Positions 25,504 through 33,784 of a stretch of DNA of 64,000 nt are shown one piece after another. The stretch covers positions 5,321,001 through 5,385,000 of the forward strand of contig NZ_CP163439.1 in NCBI RefSeq assembly GCF_041052385.1, read 5' to 3'. The translations under genes and the position numbers were made by a program. Source of the stretch: Streptomyces sp. R28. Its GTDB lineage: Bacteria; Actinomycetota; Actinomycetes; Streptomycetales; Streptomycetaceae. The notes beneath the pieces are model-generated. The model saw only the letters and a list, made by a program, of their open reading frames with translations. It did no database searches and was not told where the DNA came from. The stretch's first letter is position 1; every line of letters starts with the position of its first letter.

Positions 25504-26982
25504 TCAGGTCTGCGCCATGTCCACGAACCGCGAGTAGTGGCCCTGGAAGGCGACCGTGATCGTCGCCGTGGGTCCGTTACGGTGCTTGCCCACGATGATG
25601 TCCGCCTCGCCCGCGCGCGGCGACTCCTTCTCGTAGGCGTCCTCGCGGTGCAGCAGGATCACCATGTCGGCGTCCTGCTCGATGGAGCCGGACTCACGCA
25701 GGTCGGACACCATCGGCTTCTTGTCCGTACGCTGCTCGGGACCACGGTTGAGCTGCGAGAGCGCGATCACCGGGACCTCAAGCTCCTTGGCCAGGAGCTT
25801 GAGGTTACGGGACATGTCCGAGACCTCCTGCTGACGGCTCTCGGAACGCTTCGAACCACCGGCCTGCATCAGCTGCAGATAGTCGATGATCACGAGCTTG
25901 ATGTCGTTGCGCTGCTTCAGCCGGCGGCACTTCGCGCGGATCTCCATCATCGACAGGTTCGGGGAGTCGTCGATGTAGAGCGGCGCGGCCGACACCTCGG
26001 GCATTCGCCGCGCCAGGCGTGTCCAGTCGTCGTCCGTCATGGTGCCGGAACGCATGTGGTGCAGGGCAACGCGCGCCTCGGCCGACAGCAGACGCATCGC
26101 GATCTCGTTGCGCCCCATTTCGAGGGAGAAGATGACGCTCGCCAGATTGTGCTTGATCGACGCCGCCCGTGCGAAGTCCAGTGCGAGCGTGGACTTACCC
26201 ATCGCAGGACGTGCCGCGATGACGATCATCTGGCCCGGGTGCAGGCCATTGGTGAGTGAGTCCAGGTCCGTGAACCCGGTGGGCACACCGGTCATCTCCC
26301 CGCTGCGCGAGCCGATCGCCTCGATCTCGTCGAGCGCACCCTCCATGATGTCGCCGAGCGGCAGATAGTCCTCACTGGTGCGCTGCTCGGTGACCGCATA
26401 GATCTCGGCCTGGGCGCGGTTGACGATCTCGTCGACGTCGTCGTCGGCCGCGTATCCCATCTGCGTGATGCGGGTGCCGGCCTCGACCAGGCGGCGCAGT
26501 ACGGCGCGCTCATGGACGATCTCCGCGTAGTACTCCGCGTTCGCCGCCGTCGGCACCGTCTGGACGAGCGTGTGGAGATACGAGGCGCCGCCGACCTTGT
26601 TGATCTCGCCGCGCTTGGTGAGCTCGGCGGCGATGGTGATGGGGTCGGCCGGTTCACCCTTGGCATAGACGTCGAGGATCGCCTGGAAGATCGTCTCGTG
26701 CGCGGGCTTGTAGAAGTCGTGGCCCTTGATGACCTCGACGACATCGGCGATGGCGTCCTTGGACAGGAGCATGCCGCCGAGGACGGACTGCTCGGCGTCG
26801 AGGTCCTGCGGCGGAACCCGCTCGAAGGCCGAACCGCCGCCGTCCCACTCGCCGGAGTCCCGGCCGCGATCATGCTGCTCGTCGCGTCCCCGGCCACCGT
26901 CGCCGCGCCGGCGGGAGGCAGGCAGACGATCACTGGGACCGCTGTCGGCCCACGGGTCGTCCAAGGGCTCGGAAATGCTCAA
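25504..26982 (-). CDS. dnaB: Replicative DNA helicase DnaB
   Basis: 492-residue hexameric 5'-3' helicase of the replisome. The N-terminal DnaG-interaction domain begins at PQDLDAEQSVLGGMLLS; the RecA-like motor has Walker A ARPAMGKSTLALDFA and Walker B LVIIDYLQLM, then LSQLNRGPEQR. No intein. TTG at 26982 (LSISEPLDDPW) is chosen because GGAGGAGG lies about 8 bases upstream; GTG at 26991 is too close to that site and the 27027 start has no support. The upstream gap contains a perfect E. coli-type DnaA box (27167-27175). Confidence 0.96.
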   Translation of the reverse strand: MSISEPLDDPWADSGPSDRLPASRRRGDGGRGRDEQHDRGRDSGEWDGGGSAFERVPPQDLDAEQSVLGGMLLSKDAIADVVEVIKGHDFYKPAHETIFQAILDVYAKGEPADPITIAAELTKRGEINKVGGASYLHTLVQTVPTAANAEYYAEIVHERAVLRRLVEAGTRITQMGYAADDDVDEIVNRAQAEIYAVTEQRTSEDYLPLGDIMEGALDEIEAIGSRSGEMTGVPTGFTDLDSLTNGLHPGQMIVIAARPAMGKSTLALDFARAASIKHNLASVIFSLEMGRNEIAMRLLSAEARVALHHMRSGTMTDDDWTRLARRMPEVSAAPLYIDDSPNLSMMEIRAKCRRLKQRNDIKLVIIDYLQLMQAGGSKRSESRQQEVSDMSRNLKLLAKELEVPVIALSQLNRGPEQRTDKKPMVSDLRESGSIEQDADMVILLHREDAYEKESPRAGEADIIVGKHRNGPTATITVAFQGHYSRFVDMAQT

Positions 26983-27166
26983 CCGAGCCACCTCCTCCCG
27001 TCCGCCGAGCGGACCTCGCCGTGCCACTCAGTTCTACGGCACGCCACTGACAAATAAGAGGCCCAACTCCGGTTCTGGGTCGCCGGTTTTGTGAGGGTTT
27101 TCACGGTCGGCGGACGGAGTGGGCGCCGGACCACGGTAGGCCCGCGGGCACCGTCAGCCAATCTGG

Positions 27167-27175
27167 TTATCCACA
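27167..27175 (+). promoter_or_regulatory. DnaA box TTATCCACA upstream of dnaB
   Basis: Perfect TTATCCACA in the 461-base divergent gap between dnaB and the MATE gene, about 185 bases before the dnaB start. Partial boxes TGTGGACG occur at 27180 and 27421. The gap holds no gene and must contain both promoters. Confidence 0.55.
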
Positions 27176-27406
27176 GGCCATGTGGACGACGGCCCGGATG
27201 CTGTGGAGAACTCCGCAAAACCTGTGCACGACACGGTGGACAGCCCTGTGAACAAGCCCTCCAAGAATTCCTGACACTATTCCTGACCTGCACATTTACC
27301 GTCCACCGGCTGTGCAGAAGAAAAACTTTCCCAGTCGGACCAAGATCGCTTCGAACGGTACACAGAAGCACACACCACGAGACAGGAGGTAAGGGTCACA
27401 AGCTCA

Positions 27407-27436
27407 TTGCATCTCTTACCTGTGGACGATTAGATT
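27407..27436 (+). promoter_or_regulatory. Candidate promoter of the MATE gene
   Basis: TTGCAT (27407-27412), 18-base spacer, TAGATT (27431-27436). The expected transcription start at 27443-27444 coincides with the ATG, which has no proper ribosome-binding site, so a leaderless mRNA is predicted. Confidence 0.45.
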
Positions 27437-27443
27437 GGTGGCC

Positions 27444-28781
27444 ATGACACAGGCTCCCGCGACTCCTGCGGCCACACGGCGACAGCACGACCGAGAGATC
27501 GTCGCACTCGCCGTCCCGGCCTTCGGCGCACTCGTCGCCGAGCCCCTCTTCGTCATGGCCGACAGCGCGATCGTCGGCCATCTCGGCACCGCACAGCTCG
27601 CCGGACTCGGGGTCGCCTCGGCTCTTCTCATGACAGGCGTCAGCGTCTTCGTCTTCCTCGCCTACGCCACCACGGCGGCCGTTGCCCGACGCGTCGGCGC
27701 GGGCGACCTGCAGGCCGCCATCCGCCAGGGCATGGACGGCATCTGGCTGGCCCTCCTCCTCGGCGCCGCCGTCATTGCAATCGTCCTGCCGGCCGCACCG
27801 TATCTCGTACAGCTCTTCGGCGCCTCGGACACCGCAGCCCCCTACGCCACCACCTATCTACGGATCTCGGCACTCGGCATACCGGCCATGCTCGTCGTAC
27901 TCGCCGCCACGGGTGTTCTACGCGGACTACAGGACACCAAGACGCCGCTCTACGTCGCCATCGCGGGCTTCGTCGCCAACGCCGCCCTCAACGTGGGCCT
28001 GGTCTACGGCGCCGACCTCGGCATCGCTGGCTCCGCCTGGGGCACCGTCATCGCCCAGTGCAGCATGGCCGCGGCCTATCTCATCGTCGTCGTCCGCGGC
28101 GCCCGCAAGCACGAAGCCTCCCTGCGCCCCGACAGAGCCGGGATCAGGGCCTCCGCACAGGCCGGAGTGCCCCTGCTGGTCCGCACCCTCTCGCTGCGGG
28201 CGATTCTGATGATCGCCACAGCCGTCGCGGCCCGCCTCGGGAACGCCGACATCGCGGCGCACCAGATCATCCTGTCGCTGTGGAGCCTGCTTGCTTTCGC
28301 GCTGGACGCCATAGCCATCGCCGGGCAGGCCATCATCGGTCGGTATCTCGGCGCCGGCGACGCCGAGGGCGCCCGGGCCGCCTGCCGCCGCATGGTGGAG
28401 TGGGGCATCGCAGCCGGCGTCGTACTCGGCCTGCTCGTGGTGATCGCCCGACCGTTCTTCCTGCCGCTGTTCACCAGTGACGTGGCCGTCAAGGAAACGG
28501 CGCTGCCCGCCCTGCTCATGGTGGCGCTCTCCCAGCCGATCTGCGGCGTCGTCTTCATCCTGGACGGCGTCCTGATGGGGGCAGGCGACGGCCCCTATCT
28601 CGCCTGGGCCATGGTGCTCACCCTGGCGGTGTTCACCCCGGTGGCGCTGCTCGTCCCCACGTTCGGCGGAGGCCTCACCGCAGTCTGGGCAGCCATGACG
28701 CTGATGATGACGGTGCGCATGCTGACGCTGTGGGCGCGCACCCGCTCGGGTCGCTGGATCGTCACCGGCGCGACGCGCTGA
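27444..28781 (+). CDS. MATE-family multidrug/Na+ antiporter
   Basis: 445 residues, 12 helices in two six-helix halves. MATE features include PAFGALVAEPLFVMADSAIVGHLG at the N-terminus, VLRGLQDTKTPLYVAI, and the second-half repeat DIAAHQIILSLWSLLAFALDAIAIAGQAIIGRYLGAGD. It exports cationic drugs or metabolites; the substrate is unknown. ATG at 27444 lacks a Shine-Dalgarno; see the promoter entry. The stop is two bases before the first of a pair of parS sites. Confidence 0.93.
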   Translation: MTQAPATPAATRRQHDREIVALAVPAFGALVAEPLFVMADSAIVGHLGTAQLAGLGVASALLMTGVSVFVFLAYATTAAVARRVGAGDLQAAIRQGMDGIWLALLLGAAVIAIVLPAAPYLVQLFGASDTAAPYATTYLRISALGIPAMLVVLAATGVLRGLQDTKTPLYVAIAGFVANAALNVGLVYGADLGIAGSAWGTVIAQCSMAAAYLIVVVRGARKHEASLRPDRAGIRASAQAGVPLLVRTLSLRAILMIATAVAARLGNADIAAHQIILSLWSLLAFALDAIAIAGQAIIGRYLGAGDAEGARAACRRMVEWGIAAGVVLGLLVVIARPFFLPLFTSDVAVKETALPALLMVALSQPICGVVFILDGVLMGAGDGPYLAWAMVLTLAVFTPVALLVPTFGGGLTAVWAAMTLMMTVRMLTLWARTRSGRWIVTGATR

Positions 28782-28783
28782 AT

Positions 28784-28797
28784 GTTTCACGTGAAAC
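28784..28797. other. parS site (perfect), left of a pair
   Basis: GTTTCACGTGAAAC starting three bases after the MATE stop codon; 19 bases centre to centre from the next copy. Confidence 0.93.
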
Positions 28798-28802
28798 ACG
28801 CT

Positions 28803-28816
28803 GTTTCACGTGAAAC
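28803..28816. other. parS site (perfect), right of a pair
   Basis: GTTTCACGTGAAAC. The pair lies between convergent MATE and rplI genes, ahead of the terminator at 28842. Confidence 0.93.
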
Positions 28817-28841
28817 GGACCAGGTCCACTCTCTGCACAAC

Positions 28842-28875
28842 GAAGGGGCCGTACCCCACCGGGTACGGCCCCTTC
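28842..28875. terminator. Bidirectional terminator (MATE / rpsF operon)
   Basis: GAAGGGGCCGTACCC pairs perfectly with GGGTACGGCCCCTTC around CACC; U-run-like TTCATT follows on the plus strand. Ends the ribosomal protein operon on the reverse strand. Confidence 0.9.
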
Positions 28876-28903
28876 ATTCAGCTGTTCAAGCCGAGCGCAG
28901 CGA

Positions 28904-29350
28904 TCAGGCCGCGACGACCTCGATGTTGACCTTGGCGGCAACCTCGGGGTGCAGACGCACGGACGTCTCGTGGGCGCCCAGGGTCTTGATCGGCGCACCG
29001 AGCTCGATGCGGCGCTTGTCGACCTCGGGGCCACCGGCAGCCTTGATCGCCGAGGCGACGTCGGCCGGGGTGACAGAACCGAAGAGACGACCGGCGTCGC
29101 CGGAGCGGACGGCCAGGCGGACCTTGACGGCCTCGAGCTGGCCCTTGATCTGGTTGGCCTGCTCGATGGTCTGGATCTCGTGGATCTTGCGAGCACGACG
29201 GATCTGCTCGACGTCCTTCTCGCCACCCTTGGTCCAGCGGATAGCGAACTTCCGCGGGATCAGGTAGTTGCGAGCGTAACCGTCCTTGACGTCAACGACG
29301 TCGCCCGCGGCACCGAGGCCGGAGACCTCGTGGGTGAGGATGATCTTCAT
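28904..29350 (-). CDS. rplI: 50S ribosomal protein L9
   Basis: 148-residue ribosomal protein binding 23S rRNA at the base of the L1 stalk. The N-domain MKIILTHEVSGLGAAGDVVDVKDGYARNYLIPRKFA is unmistakable; a linker helix and the C-domain follow. Last gene of the rpsF-ssb-rpsR-rplI operon, 18 bases after rpsR. Confidence 0.98.
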   Translation of the reverse strand: MKIILTHEVSGLGAAGDVVDVKDGYARNYLIPRKFAIRWTKGGEKDVEQIRRARKIHEIQTIEQANQIKGQLEAVKVRLAVRSGDAGRLFGSVTPADVASAIKAAGGPEVDKRRIELGAPIKTLGAHETSVRLHPEVAAKVNIEVVAA

Positions 29351-29368
29351 GTTTCGGTCACCCTTCCC

Positions 29369-29605
29369 TTATCGCGCGGTGGAGGTGTAGGGCAGCAGCG
29401 CCATCTCACGGCTGTTCTTCACGGCCGTGGCGACGTCACGCTGGTGCTGCGTGCAGTTGCCGGTCACGCGGCGGGCACGGATCTTGCCGCGGTCGGAAAT
29501 GAACTTCCGCAGCATGTTCGTGTCCTTGTAGTCCACGTACGTGACCTTGTCCTTGCAGAAAGCGCAGACCTTCTTCTTCGGCTTGCGCACAGGCGGCTTC
29601 GCCAT
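29369..29605 (-). CDS. rpsR: 30S ribosomal protein S18 (Cys-containing form)
   Basis: 78 residues (MAKPPVRKPKKKVCAFCKDK...). It keeps the C-x2-C pair near residue 14 and a later NCTQHQ, the zinc-ribbon (C+) form. Streptomyces usually carry a second, Cys-free S18 under Zur control elsewhere, so this is the zinc-replete housekeeping copy by inference. Third gene of the operon, 57 bases after ssb. Confidence 0.97.
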   Translation of the reverse strand: MAKPPVRKPKKKVCAFCKDKVTYVDYKDTNMLRKFISDRGKIRARRVTGNCTQHQRDVATAVKNSREMALLPYTSTAR

Positions 29606-29662
29606 GGTGATTCTCCTGTGTGATCAAGAAGTTTGGGTACGACCCGCCCCTCGGCCCAAGGC

Positions 29663-30259
29663 CTAGAAGGGGGGCTCGTCCGAGTAGCCGCCGCCACCGC
29701 CGCCGCCGCCGGAGTTTCCACCCCAGCCGCCGCCACCGCCGCCGCCCTGCTGGCCACCGGCGGGAGCGCCGGTCGCCCACGGGTCCTCAGCGGGAGCGCC
29801 GCCGCCCTGCTGACCGCCGCCGGAGCCACCGCCCCAGCCGCCGCCACCCTGGGCGCCACCGCCACCGCCGCCGTAACCACCCTGGCCACCGCGGCCGGCG
29901 GTCTTGGTGACCTTGGCCGTGGCGTTGCGCAGGCTGGCGCCGACTTCCTCGACGTCCAGCTCGTAGACCGTGCGCTTGACGCCCTCACGGTCCTCGTAGG
30001 ACCGCTGCTTCAGCCGGCCCTGCACGATGACGCGCATGCCTCGCTGGAGCGACTCCGCGACGTTCTCCGCCGCCTGACGCCAGACCGAGCAGGTGAGGAA
30101 GAGGCTCTCGCCGTCCTTCCACTCGTTCGTCTGGCGGTCGAAGGTACGGGGAGTGGACGCGACACGGAACTTCGCGACCGCCGCACCGGAGGGGGTGAAG
30201 CGCAGCTCGGGGTCATCGACAAGATTGCCGACGACCGTGATGACGGTCTCGCCTGCCAT
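29663..30259 (-). CDS. ssb: Single-stranded DNA-binding protein SSB
   Basis: 198 residues. OB fold at 1-115 (AGETVITVVGNLVDDPELRFTPSG, RVASTPRTFDRQTNEWKDGE), then a Gly-rich linker of about 70 residues and the acidic tail ending DEPPF, which recruits partner proteins. Placement in the rpsF-rpsR operon marks it as the main replication SSB (SsbA type), distinct from the sporulation paralogue SsbB. Starts with ATG at 30259. Confidence 0.97.
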   Translation of the reverse strand: MAGETVITVVGNLVDDPELRFTPSGAAVAKFRVASTPRTFDRQTNEWKDGESLFLTCSVWRQAAENVAESLQRGMRVIVQGRLKQRSYEDREGVKRTVYELDVEEVGASLRNATAKVTKTAGRGGQGGYGGGGGGAQGGGGWGGGSGGGQQGGGAPAEDPWATGAPAGGQQGGGGGGGWGGNSGGGGGGGGYSDEPPF

Positions 30260-30336
30260 GGGGGAACCTCTCGGCGGGTTTGCTGCTGGCTGCTTGTGCT
30301 GCTACTCGAATCCCGAGATCAGCTGAGCGGGAGAGC

Positions 30337-30627
30337 TCAGTGGGTCTCGGGGCGGAGGACCTTGGTCCGGAGGACCGACTCGTTCAGGTTCATCTGGCGG
30401 TCGAGCTCCTTCACGACCGCAGGCTCGGCCTGCAGGTCGATGACCGAGTAGATGCCCTCAGGCTTCTTCTTGATCTCGTACGAGAGACGACGACGGCCCC
30501 AGGTGTCGACCTTCTCGACCTTGCCGTTGCCCTCACGGACGACGGAGAGGAAGTTCTCGATCAGGGGGGCGACAGCGCGCTCCTCCAGATCGGGGTCGAG
30601 GATGACCATCACCTCGTAGTGACGCAT
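30337..30627 (-). CDS. rpsF: 30S ribosomal protein S6
   Basis: 96-residue small-subunit protein that dimerises with S18 on 16S rRNA (MRHYEVMVILDPDLEERAV, WGRRRLSYEIKKKPEGIY). ATG at 30627 has a strong GGAGGTGGG 8 bases upstream. First gene of the rpsF-ssb-rpsR-rplI operon; the 264-base upstream gap shared with the next plus-strand gene contains the operon promoter. Confidence 0.98.
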   Translation of the reverse strand: MRHYEVMVILDPDLEERAVAPLIENFLSVVREGNGKVEKVDTWGRRRLSYEIKKKPEGIYSVIDLQAEPAVVKELDRQMNLNESVLRTKVLRPETH

Positions 30628-30891
30628 GTGGAACCCACCTCCTTTGGACTCAGCGGCCACGGTCGTTCCGTGGCAGGAGGGTTGTGATGCGTACGCAACG
30701 GTATCGGCCGCCACTGACAATCGGAGAAGACCTCGCGGTTTCCCCGAGCTGGCCCGGGCAGACACCGGTGCAGACGGTACACAGTACCTGCACACCGGCG
30801 TCCGGTTGAAATCCGGGCGCCATCACCGACAATCTGTACACATCGGGTGTGTATGGCGCTACGATGCGCCGCCTTCCGCAGGAGGTGCCCT

Positions 30892-31203
30892 ATGGCACAG
30901 GCAATACGACCCAACACCGTCGGAGGCCTTTTCGCCACGGACGGAAAACCCCACCCTCTCCAGGACACCCTGCTCGCGGTGACCCTGGTGCTGGGCATCA
31001 CGGCTTTCGTCACAGCGATGTTCCACAACCTGCACCTGCTCAGCTCCTGGACCGGTCTGGTGGGGATCCTCACCGGCGCATACGGCCAGTGGATCTCGGA
31101 GACGACCCGCGAGCGCTTCGGGCTGATCATCGGCCTCGGCGCCTCGGCGGTCGGCTTCTTCCTCGGCATGGCGCACGGCGGCCTCTTCGGGGGGGTCTTC
31201 TGA
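30892..31203 (+). CDS. Small membrane protein, 3 helices
   Basis: 103 residues: a polar N-terminus (MAQAIRPNTVGGLFATDGKP) then about three hydrophobic segments (TLLAVTLVLGITAFVTAMF, SSWTGLVGILTGAYG, GLIIGLGASAVGFFLGMAHG). ATG at 30892 follows AGGAGG by 6 bases. No known domain; its position divergent from rpsF is the same as in other Streptomyces from memory. Function unknown. The 218 bases to femX show nothing notable. Confidence 0.78.
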   Translation: MAQAIRPNTVGGLFATDGKPHPLQDTLLAVTLVLGITAFVTAMFHNLHLLSSWTGLVGILTGAYGQWISETTRERFGLIIGLGASAVGFFLGMAHGGLFGGVF

Positions 31204-31421
31204 CGCCAGGGCACCGTCCTCCGAAAAACCGGCCACGGAGACTGCCCTCCGAACACCGGTAGAACAGTGAATAGAACGCCACCGAACGCCTCGGCGACCC
31301 ACAGTGCCGGGGCGAAGCTTCCATACGCCCAGCCGGAGCGCTCCCAAGGCGCAGTAGGCTTCGGCGCGAGAGCCGGAGCCCCTGTACCCATGGGGACACA
31401 CCAGCCCGAGGAGCGCCCCGA

Positions 31422-32540
31422 ATGAGCCTGACCCTGAGGACGATCAGTCGCGAGCAGCATCTGGCATACATCCAGAGCCTGCCGTCGGCGAGCCACATGC
31501 AGGTTCCGGCCTGGGCTGACGTCAAGGCGGAGTGGCGCTCGGAGAGCCTCGGCTGGTTCGACAAGAGCGGCGAACTCGTGGGCGCCGGCCTCGTCCTCTA
31601 CCGGCAGCTGCCCAAGATCAAGCGCTATCTCGCCTATCTGCCCGAGGGCCCGGTCATCAACTGGTTCGCGCCGAATCTGACCGACTGGCTTGAGCCGATG
31701 CTCGCGCATCTGAAGCACCAGGGTGCCTTCTCCGTGAAGATGGGCCCGCCGGTGATCATCCGGCGCTGGGAAGCGGGCTCCATCAAGCAGGGCATCCAGA
31801 ACCCGGACGTGAAGCGGCTGCGTGACATCGAGGCCGACTTCATCGAGCCGCGCGCCTTCGAGGTCGCCGACAAGCTGCGTCGTATGGGCTGGCAGCAGGG
31901 CGAGGACGGTGGCGCCGGCTTCGGCGACGTCCAGCCGCGCTACGTCTACCAGGTGCCGCTGGCGAACCGCTCCCTGGAAGAGGTCCACAAGAACTTCAAC
32001 CAGCTGTGGCGACGCAACATCAAGAAGGCCGAGAAGGCCGGTGTCGAGGTTGTCCAGGGTGGCTACCAGGACCTCGAGGAATGGCAGCGGCTGTACGAGA
32101 TCACGGCCGTGCGCGACCACTTCCGGCCGCGTCCGCTGTCGTACTTCCAGCGCATGTGGACGGCCCTCAACACCGAGGACCCCAACCGCATGCGGCTGTA
32201 CTTCGCCCGCCACAACGGCGTGAACCTGTCGGCGGCGACGATGCTGATCGTCGGCGGGCACGTCTGGTACTCCTACGGCGCATCCGACAACATCGGCCGT
32301 GAGGTCCGGCCCTCGAACGCGATGCAGTGGCGGATGCTGCGCGACGCCTACGCGCTCGGCGCGACCGTCTACGACCTGCGCGGCATCTCCGACTCGCTGG
32401 ACGAGACCGACCACCTCTTCGGCTTGATCCAGTTCAAGGTGGGCACGGGCGGGCAGGCCGCCGAGTACCTCGGGGAGTGGGACTTCCCGCTGAACAAATT
32501 GCTCCACAAGGCTCTCGACATCTACATGTCGCGTCGCTGA
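31422..32540 (+). CDS. femX: Lipid II glycyltransferase FemX
   Basis: 372-residue Fem/MurM-type aminoacyl-tRNA-dependent peptidyltransferase. It adds the first (in Streptomyces, single) glycine of the peptidoglycan cross-bridge to lipid II; the S. coelicolor homologue is reported essential. Two GNAT-like subdomains are visible (YLPEGPVINWF..., LRLYFARHNGVNLSAATMLIVGGHVWYSYGASD, YDLRGISDSLD), with the charged helical insert LEEVHKNFNQLWRRNIKKAEKAG. ATG at 31422. It is followed 98 bases on by an alanine-racemase-like gene. Confidence 0.92.
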   Translation: MSLTLRTISREQHLAYIQSLPSASHMQVPAWADVKAEWRSESLGWFDKSGELVGAGLVLYRQLPKIKRYLAYLPEGPVINWFAPNLTDWLEPMLAHLKHQGAFSVKMGPPVIIRRWEAGSIKQGIQNPDVKRLRDIEADFIEPRAFEVADKLRRMGWQQGEDGGAGFGDVQPRYVYQVPLANRSLEEVHKNFNQLWRRNIKKAEKAGVEVVQGGYQDLEEWQRLYEITAVRDHFRPRPLSYFQRMWTALNTEDPNRMRLYFARHNGVNLSAATMLIVGGHVWYSYGASDNIGREVRPSNAMQWRMLRDAYALGATVYDLRGISDSLDETDHLFGLIQFKVGTGGQAAEYLGEWDFPLNKLLHKALDIYMSRR

Positions 32541-32638
32541 CCTCGCGTTCTCTGCTTCGATACCGTCAACAGCTGCACCGGCGATAGCTTCCATACCTCT
32601 GATACACCGCAGCCACGAGAAAGGTTCCAGGTCCGGCC

Positions 32639-33670
32639 ATGGCGCTCACGCTCTACGTCGACACCGCGCGCTGGCGGGCGCACCACAAGCACGTGCAGGA
32701 GCAGTTCCCGGGCCTCGTCCCGGTCTGCAAGGGCAACGGCTACGGGTTCGGGCACGAGCGGCTGGCGGAGGAGGCCACGCGTCTGGGCTCCGATGTCCTC
32801 GCAGTCGGCACGACATACGAGGCCGCGCGTATCAAGGACTGGTTCGGCGGTGATCTGCTGGTGCTGACGCCGTACCGGCGCGGCGAGGAGCCGGTGCCGC
32901 TGCCCGACCGCGTCATCCGCTCGGTGTCTTCGGTGGACGGCGTGTACGGCCTCGTCGGTGCCCGCGTCGTCATCGAGGTGATGTCCTCGATGAAGCGGCA
33001 CGGCGTGAGCGAGCGCGAGCTGCCGCAGTTGCACGCCGCCATAGAGAACGTCCGGTTGGAGGGCTTCGCCATCCACCTGCCCTTGGACCGCACCGACGGC
33101 TCGGACGCCGTCGAGGAGGTCATCGGCTGGATGGACCGCCTGCGTGCCGCCCGGCTGCCGCTGCACACGATGTTCGTCAGCCATCTCAAGGCCGAGGAAC
33201 TCGCCCGCCTGCAGCAGCAGTTCCCGCAGACCCGCTTCCGCGCCCGCATCGGCACCCGGCTGTGGCTGGGGGACCACGAGGCCACCGAGTACCGCGGCGC
33301 GGTCCTGGACGTCACGAGCGTCTCCAAGGGCGACCGCTTCGGTTACCGGCAGCAGAAGGCGGCCTCCGACGGCTTCCTGGTGGTCGTAGCCGGTGGTACG
33401 TCGCACGGGGTCGGTCTGGAGGCCCCCAAGGCCCTGCACGGCGTCATGCCGCGCGCCAAGGGCGTCGCCCGGGCCGGCCTCGCCACGGTCAACCGGAACC
33501 TTTCTCCCTTCGTATGGGGCGGCAAGCAGCGCTGGTTCGCGGAGCCGCCGCACATGCAGGTCTCGATCCTGTTCGTCCCCTCGGATGCTCCCGAGCCGAA
33601 GGTCGGCGACGAGTTGGTCGCCCATCTGCGGCACACCACCACGCAGTTCGACCGGCTCGTCGACCGCTGA
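32639..33670 (+). CDS. Alanine racemase-like PLP protein
   Basis: 343 residues with an alanine racemase N-terminal barrel: the PLP-lysine block is VPVCKGNGYGFGHERLAEEA (Lys31, compare AVVKANAYGHG in Alr). Unlike canonical Alr (about 370-390 residues) the C-terminal domain is diverged, and the usual catalytic tyrosine segment is not obvious. Adjacent to femX and upstream of a wall-related mannosyltransferase and PBP, so a role in the wall peptide or another amino-acid racemisation is plausible; activity unproven. ATG at 32639. The terminator 33722-33757 follows. Confidence 0.78.
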   Translation: MALTLYVDTARWRAHHKHVQEQFPGLVPVCKGNGYGFGHERLAEEATRLGSDVLAVGTTYEAARIKDWFGGDLLVLTPYRRGEEPVPLPDRVIRSVSSVDGVYGLVGARVVIEVMSSMKRHGVSERELPQLHAAIENVRLEGFAIHLPLDRTDGSDAVEEVIGWMDRLRAARLPLHTMFVSHLKAEELARLQQQFPQTRFRARIGTRLWLGDHEATEYRGAVLDVTSVSKGDRFGYRQQKAASDGFLVVVAGGTSHGVGLEAPKALHGVMPRAKGVARAGLATVNRNLSPFVWGGKQRWFAEPPHMQVSILFVPSDAPEPKVGDELVAHLRHTTTQFDRLVDR

Positions 33671-33721
33671 ACGAACGCCGCGGCGACTGAACAACCGCCG
33701 CTCGGCAACGCCGTAACGAGG

Positions 33722-33757
33722 AAAGGCCGTACACGGAAGAGTCCGTGTACGGCCTTT
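33722..33757. terminator. Bidirectional terminator
   Basis: AAAGGCCGTACACGGA pairs with TCCGTGTACGGCCTTT across an AGAG loop; the plus strand continues TTGC. Between convergent alr-like and GT87-like genes. One of the strongest hairpins in the window. Confidence 0.92.
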
Positions 33758-33784
33758 TGCGTGCCCTACCTACACGCTGTTCGC

